Of a DNA stretch of 64,000 bases, positions 36,817-45,022 are shown piece after piece. A program made the translations under genes and the position numbers. The stretch is taken from NCBI RefSeq assembly GCF_009914765.1, contig NZ_WYDS01000004.1:36029-100028 (forward strand), given 5' to 3'. Every line of letters begins with the position of its first letter. The stretch's first letter is position 1. Origin of the DNA: Halodesulfovibrio sp. MK-HDV (GTDB lineage Bacteria; Desulfobacterota; Desulfovibrionia; Desulfovibrionales; Desulfovibrionaceae). The notes beneath the pieces are model-generated. The model worked only from the letters and a program-made list of their open reading frames with translations, made no database searches and was not told the DNA's origin.

Positions 36817-37047
36817 GTGAATTTGAATGAAAGAATAAAAAAACTGGTTGAGGAATTGACATTTAAAAAAGTATCAATTGATGAACCGTTGTATACATCA
36901 AACTTAATAGATAGCATGGGAACAGTTGACCTTGCTTTAATGTTGGAAGATGAATTTAATATTAAAATAGGTACGGAAGATATAATAGAACCTAACTTTG
37001 ATAGTATTGAAAAATTAAGCAATTATGTGACAACTAGAATATCATAA
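36817..37047 (+). CDS. dltC: DltC-like carrier protein
   Basis: The 76-residue acidic carrier protein has the phosphopantetheine site LIDSMGTVDL with Ser33, and the typical four-helix pattern with LALMLEDEFNIKI. Size equals DltC (about 78). It carries the activated amino acid as a thioester for DltB. The GTG at 36817 is taken as start from alignment; an open frame extends upstream into dltB but is not family-like. It is last gene of the operon, 43 bases after dltB. Confidence 0.85.
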   Translation: MNLNERIKKLVEELTFKKVSIDEPLYTSNLIDSMGTVDLALMLEDEFNIKIGTEDIIEPNFDSIEKLSNYVTTRIS

Positions 37048-37219
37048 GTTTTTGGATTTATTTTCTTTTTGTCTTATTCATTTAAGGCAAAAAAGCTCTT
37101 GTTTCGAATTGGTTCCCTAACGTATTTTTGTAGTGATTTTCGTTTCAAAACGAAGTCATTGATACACGCGGATTCGTCACTTACTAGCTATGGAAGTTTT
37201 AATTTCAATACGTAAATTT

Positions 37220-37285
37220 TTGCTAGATGTTACACTTGCTTTTCATGCAGATAACATGGGCTCACCCCTCACTAAGGGATGCTAA
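37220..37285 (+). pseudogene. Decayed tRNA-Glu copy at right island boundary
   Basis: Bases 37233-37262 match the anticodon and variable region of tRNA-Glu (31261-31292 area) at 22 of 30 positions, and seven of the eight differences are transitions. The 3' part is less similar but ends in the same aagcaa, followed by the identical terminator core. The acceptor stem is no longer able to pair. It is either the second att copy of the island or an old duplicate of the tRNA gene. Confidence 0.65.
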
Positions 37286-37292
37286 GCAAGAA

Positions 37293-37327
37293 AAGCTCTT
37301 ACACGAAAGTGTAAGAGTTTTTTTTGT
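37293..37327 (+). terminator. Intrinsic terminator, duplicate of the tRNA-Glu terminator
   Basis: The sequence aagctcttacac-gaaa-gtgtaagag followed by T8 is identical in its 25-base core to 31323-31347. It may also terminate the dlt-like operon. Confidence 0.85.
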
Positions 37328-37541
37328 CCAAATTTCTGGGGAACGTCTTGGGTGCATGAGGTGCGCTTCTTAAAGGGAAGCTTACGGATTAATGTCATCG
37401 ATGATTTTTGCAAGCTAAAGAAATGATGAAGCTGTTACGACGGTATGAGTGACTAACTTAACATATGAATGTATGTTGAATTTAACTAGTGATATTGTAA
37501 TATAACTGCAAATTAACGTATGGTTAGGTTGGTGTAGCTTG
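37328..37541. other. Leader region of LysR gene
   Basis: About 210 bases between the island's right end and the LysR gene. No feature beyond presumed promoter sequence was recognised. The 170 bases from dltC to the tRNA relic likewise show no gene. Confidence 0.3.
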
Positions 37542-38435
37542 ATGAATTTATTGCATTTGAAAGCTCTTTTATTAGCCGCAGAAAAAGGCTCAATTTCTTC
37601 TGCGGCCCGTAAATTAGGAAAGAAACAGCCTCAAGTAAGCCAATGGATCTCTGACTTGGAGATTGACCTTGGCGTAGTTTTTTTTGATCGAACAGGAAAT
37701 AAAACTAAGTTAAGTAAAGATGGAGAACAGTTACTTCCTTATCTTTCACATGCCATGAGTCAATTTGAAAAATTTGTTCAAAGTGCAGAGATGATCGCTC
37801 AAAAAGAACCGATAGTGCTGACTATTGGGATTGAAAACTATATTCCTGATCTTGCTTTTGCTTTGCCGCTCTCAGCAGCATTGGATTTACCCTATGTAAG
37901 TGTCGAAGTGTGTCGCGATGAAAGACTCCAGTTGATGCAAGCCTTAATTGAAGGCGATATTGATATCATAATGATTCATGAGTCAGATACTATTCATCAT
38001 CAGCATTTTGAGTATTGCCGTTTAGGTCATTATAAAGAAGTGCTGATATGTAGCCCTGATCATCCACTCGCAACTTTTGCGGTAGTAACTCCCGACGATT
38101 TGAGTCTTTATCGAGAGTTAATTTGGGGAGAGCTCTCTCAGGGTGATGTAGGGGATAATGGTGAAGGCTATAGCCCTAGCTATGGCGTGTTTTCTGACAT
38201 ACAGTTGCTTATTACGATGCTAAAAAACAATAAAGGCTTTGCGTTCTTACCGGCGGAAAGCGTCAACCACTACATAGAAAGTGGTCAACTACTCGTTGTA
38301 AATTGTGATTTTGAGCCTGCAGGTATCGATCGTAGAATAGAGTTATGTTGGCGTAATGGGCTAGTGTTGTCGGAACACGGTAGTAAAGTGATAGATGTAT
38401 TTAGAGCTATGCATGAACTTGCCGGTGTATCTTAA
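37542..38435 (+). CDS. LysR-family transcriptional regulator
   Basis: The 297-residue regulator has an N-terminal winged helix (LLHLKALLLAAEKGSISSAA, RKLGKKQPQVSQWISDLE) and an effector domain from about residue 90. It resembles the LysR protein at 16802-17686 in the DLEIDLGVVFFDRTG segment. ATG 37542 is preceded by an in-frame TTG; the ribosome binding site is poor. It converges on an exported amidohydrolase gene, and the shared terminator lies between. Whether it regulates that gene, or the island beside it, is open. Confidence 0.85.
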   Translation: MNLLHLKALLLAAEKGSISSAARKLGKKQPQVSQWISDLEIDLGVVFFDRTGNKTKLSKDGEQLLPYLSHAMSQFEKFVQSAEMIAQKEPIVLTIGIENYIPDLAFALPLSAALDLPYVSVEVCRDERLQLMQALIEGDIDIIMIHESDTIHHQHFEYCRLGHYKEVLICSPDHPLATFAVVTPDDLSLYRELIWGELSQGDVGDNGEGYSPSYGVFSDIQLLITMLKNNKGFAFLPAESVNHYIESGQLLVVNCDFEPAGIDRRIELCWRNGLVLSEHGSKVIDVFRAMHELAGVS

Positions 38436-38691
38436 TCAAGAGACATCTTTGCTTCAGGGGGCGAATTTGGATCTGAGTTTTTGTTTCCAATAAGTTACTT
38501 CAAAGATGCCAATGCACCTTCGCCCTTAATAGCCAGTTTTTGATTGTGTTGTAGATTGATTACTTTTCTTTATATGGCGCATGTAGTTAAAAGAGTAATT
38601 AAGTTCCCCGGCACAATGAAAATCTGTGAAACCAGCAGCCTGACTGTTGCTTCAACATAAAAAAGCTTTTGTTGCACTCAGTTTTTCATGG
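38436..38691. other. Convergent intergenic region
   Basis: About 255 bases between the LysR stop and the shared terminator. No gene or RNA was recognised. Confidence 0.3.
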
Positions 38692-38727
38692 AAAAGATGG
38701 TGCAAAGCATGCCTTGCACCATCTTTT
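38692..38727. terminator. Bidirectional terminator between LysR and amidohydrolase
   Basis: A perfect 14-bp stem, aaaagatggtgcaa / ttgcaccatctttt, has an 8-base loop. A/T ends on both sides allow termination of both convergent genes. Confidence 0.8.
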
Positions 38728-38729
38728 GA

Positions 38730-40403
38730 TTATTCTTCTGAGTCGAATACAACCTCACCTTGTAGCACTGTCATCAGGATTTCTGTATCCGCAATATCAT
38801 CGGCTGATAACTGAGTAATGTCCTGCTCTAAAATGGCAAAGTCGGCTGATTTTCCAACAGTTATTGATCCGGTAATATCACTGATTCCTAAACTTTCAGC
38901 AGCATTGATCGTGTAGGCATTGATAGCGGAATGCACATCTGGCAACCCCGTTTTTCCCATTTTCAGGCTATTCGCAATTCCAATTAATGGATTAATATCA
39001 TGCACATTCCAATCACTGCTTAATGTGACATTCGCACCTGTATCAAAAATGGCTCTTGGGTTCATCAACGCCTTGGAGCGCTCAGCCCCTATAAAGGGTT
39101 CTGCCCACTGGTGATCGTGTTCTGCTACGTAATCAGAACCGACTTGGAAGTCGGCTGTTACATTCAGTTTTGCGAAGCGAGGCACGTCCGTTAAGTTTAC
39201 CAATTCAACGTGAGTAAGGGTGTAAGGTTTTTTTGAACCTTTGTTACGAATATGTTCTACGGCATTTAATGATTCGCGAACCGCACCATCACCAATTGCA
39301 TGGATGTGGGCGCTGAAGCCTATCTTGTCTAGTGCCTCCAGCCAGTTTTTCATTTGATGTGGTGGGATATAGTTGATGCCATGAGGCTCATCCGGAACAT
39401 AGGTATCCAAATACGGTGCTAGTGTTTTCGCCGTGCCATTAATAATGATCCCGTCGCTATACATTTTGACCTGATCTACTAATAGTAAGCGTGAGTGGTC
39501 GCTCGATTGCACTTTCTTCAAAAATTCTAGTTGAGGTGCCATTAGGTCTGTTGGGTAAATCCACGGACGTAGTGAAACACGGGCGGTCAAATCATCGTTT
39601 TTTTCGGCTTGTTCCCACACCTTATACCAACCGCGTTTCCAATAAAGTCGCCCATCCCCAATGGTGGTGATGCCATGTGCTGCTGCTTCTTCAAGGCCAA
39701 TCATTAGTCCTTCATAGCTTTGGTCGAACTGCTTTTCTAAGCTATTCCACGCAATCTCCATGATGATATCGCCAGCGTTATCAAATAGAATTCCATTTAG
39801 TTCACCGCTTTTTTCATCTTTAAGGATCTTTCCCCCTTGAGGCTCGGGAGAGTCTTTGGTGATGCCTGCCAGTTTAAGTGCTGCGGAGTTGACCCACATT
39901 GAATGCGAAGTTTGCTCCATGAACACGACAGGTTGTTTTGGAAAAACACGGTCAATCACTTCAAGCGGTGTGTATCGATTGTCTTCATTTAAGATTGCAT
40001 CCAAAGAAAACCCATAGCCTATCAGCCAGCCATCAGGTTTTGCTTTTTTACTGCACGCCATTAAATAGGGAATTTGTTCTTCAAGTGATGCATCCATATC
40101 TAATTCACAGTTACCGCCAATTTCTGAAGCTGCCTCAAACACATGGTTGTGATTATCAATAAAGCCCGGCATTACATACGCCTGCTCAAGATTAATGATT
40201 TCGGTGTGTTTATTACGGTATGTATCCATTGCTTTTGCTTTGCCAACAAAAACAATATTACCATTGTGAATGGCTATTGTATCGGCATTCTTGTGACCGT
40301 ATATTTGGGCGTTTGTAAGAATCATATCTGCTTGTTCGACAGCCATTGCATTAGGACTCATTAGTAGACTCGCTATTACTGTCAAAAGGTAAATTCGTTT
40401 CAT
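38730..40403 (-). CDS. Exported YtcJ-like amidohydrolase
   Basis: The 557-residue metal-dependent hydrolase of the amidohydrolase superfamily (YtcJ/NfdA-like) has an N-terminal signal peptide (IYLLTVIASLLMSPNAMA), so it acts in the periplasm. Metal-ligand motifs are PGFIDNHNHVFEA near residue 85, a carboxylated-Lys-type segment VDQVKMYSDGIIING, HIHAIGDGAVRESL, THVELV and SSDWNVHDINP. Relatives cleave N-substituted formamides or related amides. It converges with the LysR gene. A second, cytoplasmic member lies at 46744-48372. The substrate is unknown. Confidence 0.85.
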   Translation of the reverse strand: MKRIYLLTVIASLLMSPNAMAVEQADMILTNAQIYGHKNADTIAIHNGNIVFVGKAKAMDTYRNKHTEIINLEQAYVMPGFIDNHNHVFEAASEIGGNCELDMDASLEEQIPYLMACSKKAKPDGWLIGYGFSLDAILNEDNRYTPLEVIDRVFPKQPVVFMEQTSHSMWVNSAALKLAGITKDSPEPQGGKILKDEKSGELNGILFDNAGDIIMEIAWNSLEKQFDQSYEGLMIGLEEAAAHGITTIGDGRLYWKRGWYKVWEQAEKNDDLTARVSLRPWIYPTDLMAPQLEFLKKVQSSDHSRLLLVDQVKMYSDGIIINGTAKTLAPYLDTYVPDEPHGINYIPPHQMKNWLEALDKIGFSAHIHAIGDGAVRESLNAVEHIRNKGSKKPYTLTHVELVNLTDVPRFAKLNVTADFQVGSDYVAEHDHQWAEPFIGAERSKALMNPRAIFDTGANVTLSSDWNVHDINPLIGIANSLKMGKTGLPDVHSAINAYTINAAESLGISDITGSITVGKSADFAILEQDITQLSADDIADTEILMTVLQGEVVFDSEE

Positions 40404-40781
40404 TCTTCATTCCTTTCATGCCTCGGAATTATAAAAGTATAGAGGAGTGTGTGGGATGAAGAGAGTCTATTGCAGCTCAAAAACAAAAGCAAAATAGTGA
40501 GTATAAGAATATTGGGATACTAAAATTAACTTAGTGTAAGCTCATATGGCTAAGTTAAGTCGACCATCATTTGCTGGACACAGTTACGTTGTAGTCGGCT
40601 TAAAATATTTTACAGACGTGAATAAAGTGTAAGCTTTTTGTTAAAATCTCAGATGAGACATCCAAGTGGCGGAGCTGATTTTTTATCTTAAAGGTGAATC
40701 TGCGCTTCGTTCTTTTCAACCAGTCGTCTCATCACCTTCATTTGTAGTTTTCGTTGCAACTTTGCTTACACAAAAAGCTCT
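40404..40781. other. Intergenic region between amidohydrolase and PsiE-like gene
   Basis: About 380 bases containing the amidohydrolase promoter region and the 3' end of the PsiE-like transcript. No hairpin with a U-tract and no gene was recognised. Confidence 0.3.
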
Positions 40782-41255
40782 CTACTCTTTCTTTCCAAGA
40801 AGCCAGTATGTCACGCCAAGGCATAGAACTACCAAACCGATAGCACCAATATCTTCCGCTTTGGTATATTCAAGATCCAACACAATAACTTTTCGGGCTG
40901 CGGCCATAAGAGCGGTAGCGACAACCATGCGGATATGCAACACGTCTTCGCGCAGGTACATGGTTATATTGGCGAATATTTCAATGGCGATAAGCACAGC
41001 CATAAATGCACCGAAGGTTGCCAGTATGTCGTGGATACTAAGCAATAAAAAGGGTGGTTCAAGCATTCGTTGATACAGAATCCATACAACATCTAATATT
41101 CCCCAAATAATCACAAACGTCATTAGTATTGCCAAGCATCTCACTGCCAGCCTGATTTTCTTTTCCAGTAAGTTTATAAGCGGATCTTCTTTACCTAGAA
41201 TGTTGCACTTAGCATTTAATGTAGTGTCAGGACCCTGCTGTTTTTCATTATGCAT
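40782..41255 (-). CDS. PsiE-family membrane protein
   Basis: The roughly 157-residue protein has four hydrophobic segments (LAILMTFVIIWGILDVVWIL; LLLSIHDILATFGAFMAVLI; a helix at VVATALMAAARKVIVL; IGAIGLVVLCLGVTYWLL) and the family's FANITMYLREDVLHIRMVVATALMA region. PsiE is phosphate-starvation-inducible in E. coli but its function is unknown. The ATG at 41255 follows gagagga; an ATG six codons upstream is an alternative. It is divergent from the P2-type ATPase gene. Confidence 0.8.
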   Translation of the reverse strand: MHNEKQQGPDTTLNAKCNILGKEDPLINLLEKKIRLAVRCLAILMTFVIIWGILDVVWILYQRMLEPPFLLLSIHDILATFGAFMAVLIAIEIFANITMYLREDVLHIRMVVATALMAAARKVIVLDLEYTKAEDIGAIGLVVLCLGVTYWLLGKKE

Positions 41256-41393
41256 GATTTCCTCTCGTGACATATTCTGTATCGTACATATATAGCAGTG
41301 TAGTTATGATTCGTACAAACTGTTTTGATTATCTTGTTCCGATCAAGAATTGTGATATGTTCTTATGGATGCCACCTTCACAAGGAGAGGACT

Positions 41394-44051
41394 ATGGAAT
41401 GGTACACCCAATCTCAAGATGAAATATTTAAATCGTTTGTTGTCGATTCTAAAGGGTTAACTCCTGAACAGGTAGAGTCCCAGCGTAAGCGTTATGGTGA
41501 AAACAAGGTTGGAAAAGAAGAGGGCGTTAACTACGCGCGTATCGCGCTTCATCAGTTAAAAAGCCCCCTTATTTTAATATTATTAATTGCTGTTGTGGTT
41601 ACTCTTCTCCTTGCCGAGTATGTTGATGCATTGGTTATTCTGGCTGTTATCGTTCTGAATGGAGTTATCGGCTTCGTTCAAGAGGCTAAAGCAGAACAAA
41701 GCGTCCGATCTCTGCAACAAATGATTACTCCGAAGACCATAGTCACTCGGGGCGGAAAGGAAATGGAAATACCCAGTGCGTCTTTAGTACCGGGTGATAT
41801 CGTTTCATTGGTTTCAGGAGCCATGGTTCCTTCAGATATCAGATTGTTTTCGATCACAGAGTTACGAGTCGACGAGTCTATGCTGACAGGGGAGTCTGTT
41901 CCAGCGATCAAGACGACTGAGACTTTAAGTGACAGCGGATTGTCTCCCGGTGATCAGACGAATATGGTCTTCATGGGAACGATTGTTGTGAATGGCAGAG
42001 CCAAGGGGGTTGTCGTAGAAACTGGCGATCGAACAATGCTCGGTATTATTGCCAGTACTATTCGCTCGGCAGGAAAAGTCGTCGCTCCAATTCAAGAAAA
42101 AATCGAGAGGCTTGCAAAGTACATCGGCCTCCTCGTTATGATTTCGACTTCCTTGTTATTTGTCTTTGGTCTTGTTTTAGGAGCATCCGTCAAGGACATG
42201 TTCCTGACTGCCGTTGCAGCAGCCGTTGCTACGGTTCCCGAAGGCTTGCCTATCGTCGTTACCATTGCGATGGCTGTCGGCGTTAAGCGCATGGTGAAAT
42301 ACAACGCAATTATCCGTAATCTTCCTGCCGTGGAAACTCTTGGTAGCACAACGGTCATTTGCTCAGACAAAACAGGTACTCTCACTGTAAACCGTATGAC
42401 GGTGACCCGTCTGTTTGACGGAATCAACGACTTAGCTGTGAGCGGTATTGGCTATACCCCTGAAGGTGCGTTTGATGATATGCAAGGGAATCTTTTCCCT
42501 CTAAGTGACCAGCAGTTACAGGTATTACGTGTGGGACTTCTGTGTAACGAATCTCGACTGGTTCAGCGCGATGGCGCGTGGGAAGTAGAAGGAGATCCGA
42601 CGGAAGGGGCACTTATCGTTTCAGCGATGAAAGCGGAACTGAGGGTGGAAAAGGAAATTTTGGATTGGCCCCAGATAGCCATTTTGCCGTTCGAATCAGA
42701 ACGCGGCTTCATGGCAACGTTGCATGAAAAAGATGGAAAAGCTTTTATGTTCGTAAAAGGTGGTCATGACCGCCTTATGGAATTATGCACGGAATGCGTT
42801 TACAGTGAAGGGTTGAACCGCGATGCCATTCTGGAGAAAGCTAAAGAGTATGCTTCTCAGGGAATGCGGGTACTTGCCTTTGCTATTAAAGAGATGCCCG
42901 CAGGCACCACAAGTATAAGTGATGATGATGTGTCTACTGGCCTAGTGTTTATTGGCTTACAGGGAATGCTCGACCCACTTAGACCGGAAGCTATAGAAGC
43001 TGTTGGTAAGTGCCACGATGCGGGAATTCGTGTTGTTATGATCACTGGGGATCATGCTGAAACGGCAACAGCTATCGCACGCAATTTGGATTTAGAGGTT
43101 GCTGATTCGGGTGCGGTCACAGGTACACGCCTTATTGATATTGACGAGAAGGGATTGGATTCTCTGGTACGCGAGACTTCAGTTTTTGCCCGCATTGCAC
43201 CGGAAGATAAGTTTCGTATTGTTAATGCTCTCAAACGTCAGGGAGAGATTGTTGCCGTGACCGGCGATGGCGTGAACGATGCACCTGCTCTTAAGACTGC
43301 TCACATCGGAGTAGCAATGGGCAAGGGGGGCACGGACGTCGCTCGCGAAGCTTCGGATATGGTTCTTGTAGACGATAATTTTTCAAGCATATTTCATGCG
43401 GTACGTGAAGGCCGCATTGTGTTCGACAACCTGCGGAAGGCTGTTTTCTTTCTACTCCCAACCGGCCTTGCGGCGATTTGGTCCATCTTGTTGACCATGA
43501 TAGCGGGTATTCCGATTCCGTATGTCCCTGCTCAGTTGCTGTGGATCAACATAGTGACAAATGGATTGCAGGACGTGGCCTTTGCTTTTGAACCAGGCGA
43601 GAAGGATGTTGAGCAGCGCGCCCCGAGACCGACAGGTGAGGGGATTGTGAACGGCCTGCTAATACAACGCACGGCTATAGTCAGTGTGTGCATCGCGTTA
43701 GGTGTCTTTTTTATATTCACCCTCGCATTAAATTCTGAGTATGAGTTGGAAAAGGCTAGAACCATGGCCATGACAACTATGGTGCTTTTCCAATTTTTCC
43801 AAGCCTTCAACTCTCGCTCTGAGTATACCTCGGTATTTCAGATGAATCCATTTTCGAACAGGTTCCTTTTCATCAGTATGACACTTGCGTTGTTGGCTCA
43901 GATTTGGGTGGTTTCATCCCCTACGATGGAAGTGATATTCCGGACAAGACCTTTGAGTGTTGTAGAGTGGGGGATGTGTACCTCGGTTGCGGTGTCTGTT
44001 GTTCTGGTGGTAGAATTCGATAAGTATTTGCGAAGAAAATTTCGCCGTTAA
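41394..44051 (+). CDS. P2-type cation-transporting ATPase (Ca2+-ATPase-like)
   Basis: The 885-residue P-type ATPase has an N-terminal cation-ATPase domain, TGES in the actuator, PEGLP in the fourth membrane helix, the phosphorylation site CSDKTGTLT with Asp325, and TGDGVNDAPAL in the hinge. This order and the ten-helix layout match bacterial Ca2+/PMR1-like P2A pumps, which export Ca2+ or Mn2+ from the cytoplasm. The ATG at 41394 is fixed by an aaggagagg site. It is monocistronic with a strong terminator. A universal stress gene converges on it. Ion specificity is inferred from family only. Confidence 0.92.
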   Translation: MEWYTQSQDEIFKSFVVDSKGLTPEQVESQRKRYGENKVGKEEGVNYARIALHQLKSPLILILLIAVVVTLLLAEYVDALVILAVIVLNGVIGFVQEAKAEQSVRSLQQMITPKTIVTRGGKEMEIPSASLVPGDIVSLVSGAMVPSDIRLFSITELRVDESMLTGESVPAIKTTETLSDSGLSPGDQTNMVFMGTIVVNGRAKGVVVETGDRTMLGIIASTIRSAGKVVAPIQEKIERLAKYIGLLVMISTSLLFVFGLVLGASVKDMFLTAVAAAVATVPEGLPIVVTIAMAVGVKRMVKYNAIIRNLPAVETLGSTTVICSDKTGTLTVNRMTVTRLFDGINDLAVSGIGYTPEGAFDDMQGNLFPLSDQQLQVLRVGLLCNESRLVQRDGAWEVEGDPTEGALIVSAMKAELRVEKEILDWPQIAILPFESERGFMATLHEKDGKAFMFVKGGHDRLMELCTECVYSEGLNRDAILEKAKEYASQGMRVLAFAIKEMPAGTTSISDDDVSTGLVFIGLQGMLDPLRPEAIEAVGKCHDAGIRVVMITGDHAETATAIARNLDLEVADSGAVTGTRLIDIDEKGLDSLVRETSVFARIAPEDKFRIVNALKRQGEIVAVTGDGVNDAPALKTAHIGVAMGKGGTDVAREASDMVLVDDNFSSIFHAVREGRIVFDNLRKAVFFLLPTGLAAIWSILLTMIAGIPIPYVPAQLLWINIVTNGLQDVAFAFEPGEKDVEQRAPRPTGEGIVNGLLIQRTAIVSVCIALGVFFIFTLALNSEYELEKARTMAMTTMVLFQFFQAFNSRSEYTSVFQMNPFSNRFLFISMTLALLAQIWVVSSPTMEVIFRTRPLSVVEWGMCTSVAVSVVLVVEFDKYLRRKFRR

Positions 44052-44060
44052 CTGAAAAGA

Positions 44061-44094
44061 ATAAAACCCCCGACCAGAAGGTCGGGGGTTTTAT
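44061..44094. terminator. Bidirectional intrinsic terminator
   Basis: A perfect 15-bp stem, ataaaacccccgacc / ggtcgggggttttat, with a 4-base loop is T-rich outward on both strands. It is shared by the ATPase and the convergent universal stress gene. Confidence 0.92.
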
Positions 44095-44110
44095 TTTTTA
44101 TTGTGTTTGC

Positions 44111-44572
44111 TTAGACGAAGCAGGCTTGATCAGGATAATATTCGCGCAGTTGTCTGGTTACAAGCACTGGGCATTTAGCTCCGTGGAGCACCTTGATGGC
44201 AACGCTGCCCATTATAGCTCCTTCAATGGCTGAGTGGCCACGGGAACCCATGACAATGAGGTCACAGCCTATTTCGTCTGCGACATTGAGAATCACGTTG
44301 CCGGTTCCGCCAGCTCGAGAAATGGTGGTTACTGAAGCGCCACAGTCTTCTAGAAGTACTTTGTACTCTTGCAAAAGCTTTTCTGCGTGGCCCGAAAGCT
44401 CTTCCTTGACTAGTTGTAGACCTTTTCCTGAAAGTAACTGACTAATTGGCCCATATACATGAAGAAGTATAACTTTGGCGCCATTTTGGCTAGCAAGGGA
44501 AGCTGCGTACTTGGCTGCATTCTTGGAAGGAATGGAACCATCTATGGGAACAAGTATCTTTTGGGGCTTCAT
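44111..44572 (-). CDS. Universal stress protein, UspA family (ATP-binding type)
   Basis: The 153-residue cytoplasmic protein has an N-terminal KILVPIDGSIPSKNAAKYAA and the ATP-binding loop GSRGHSAIEGAIMGSVA (G-2x-G-9x-G-S/T type), so it should bind ATP, unlike UspA proper. Such proteins form dimers and modulate stress survival. It is monocistronic and ends at the terminator shared with the P2-type ATPase gene. Confidence 0.9.
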   Translation of the reverse strand: MKPQKILVPIDGSIPSKNAAKYAASLASQNGAKVILLHVYGPISQLLSGKGLQLVKEELSGHAEKLLQEYKVLLEDCGASVTTISRAGGTGNVILNVADEIGCDLIVMGSRGHSAIEGAIMGSVAIKVLHGAKCPVLVTRQLREYYPDQACFV

Positions 44573-45022
44573 TCATCTGCTCCTTAGTTGTAGTCTCTTA
44601 AAATTACGGTGTATTAAAAGAATAACATACTCCGAATTAACAGCAAGGGCTCTTCGTTGAAAATAAGATCTCCTTGCCTTTAGTCAAGCCGGAGGACTAG
44701 TTGGAACTTTAACTGATTCTTTTCCAATAAATTATCTCTAATTTCGTGCTTCATTCATATCTAAAAAGATAAGAATTATACCGAGTAGTACACACAAAAA
44801 AGCCCTATTGGCATGTTGTCCAATGGAGCTTTTTTATGTTCAAGTTTGATAGGTAGGAAATAAATTTTTATTCTTTGGCGCGCAGAAACTATGAATGAGG
44901 CTGCTGTTTGTGCAGTTTATCCAACGAACGATCTATGATGAATTTCGTAGCGTTCGTTGATGTGAGAATACATATGAAAAGCCCCCCTTTTGTTGCAGAA
45001 GGGGGGCTTTAAAGTCAGAAGC
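44573..45022. other. Intergenic region with two hairpins
   Basis: About 450 bases without a gene. An imperfect hairpin near 44796-44836 (aaagccctattgg-like arm pairing ccaatggagcttt) is followed by T6 and looks like a terminator without an assigned transcript. A stronger hairpin at 44978-45010 serves the BCCT gene. Confidence 0.4.
44978..45012 (-). terminator. Intrinsic terminator of BCCT gene
   Basis: A 12-bp GC-rich stem, aaagcccccctt / aaggggggcttt, with a 9-base loop begins ten bases after the transporter stop on the minus strand. The U-tract is short. Confidence 0.7.

Larger units (their letters stand above)
31315..37315. mobile_element. A+T-rich genomic island at tRNA-Glu
   Basis: The segment starts at the 3' end of tRNA-Glu and ends at a degenerate tRNA-Glu copy (about 37220-37285) followed by the same 25-base terminator core found after the intact tRNA. 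Its base composition is visibly more A+T-rich than both flanks. It carries a decayed, rearranged IS3-type element and a five-gene dlt-like operon. No integrase was found, so the element appears immobilised. The tRNA-associated duplication, composition and IS remnant together support horizontal acquisition. Exact att positions are inferred. Confidence 0.7.

Noticed and set aside
31315-37315. Phage or integrative-element integrase in the tRNA-Glu island
   Set aside because: No tyrosine or serine recombinase motif is visible. Only IS3-type remnants are present.
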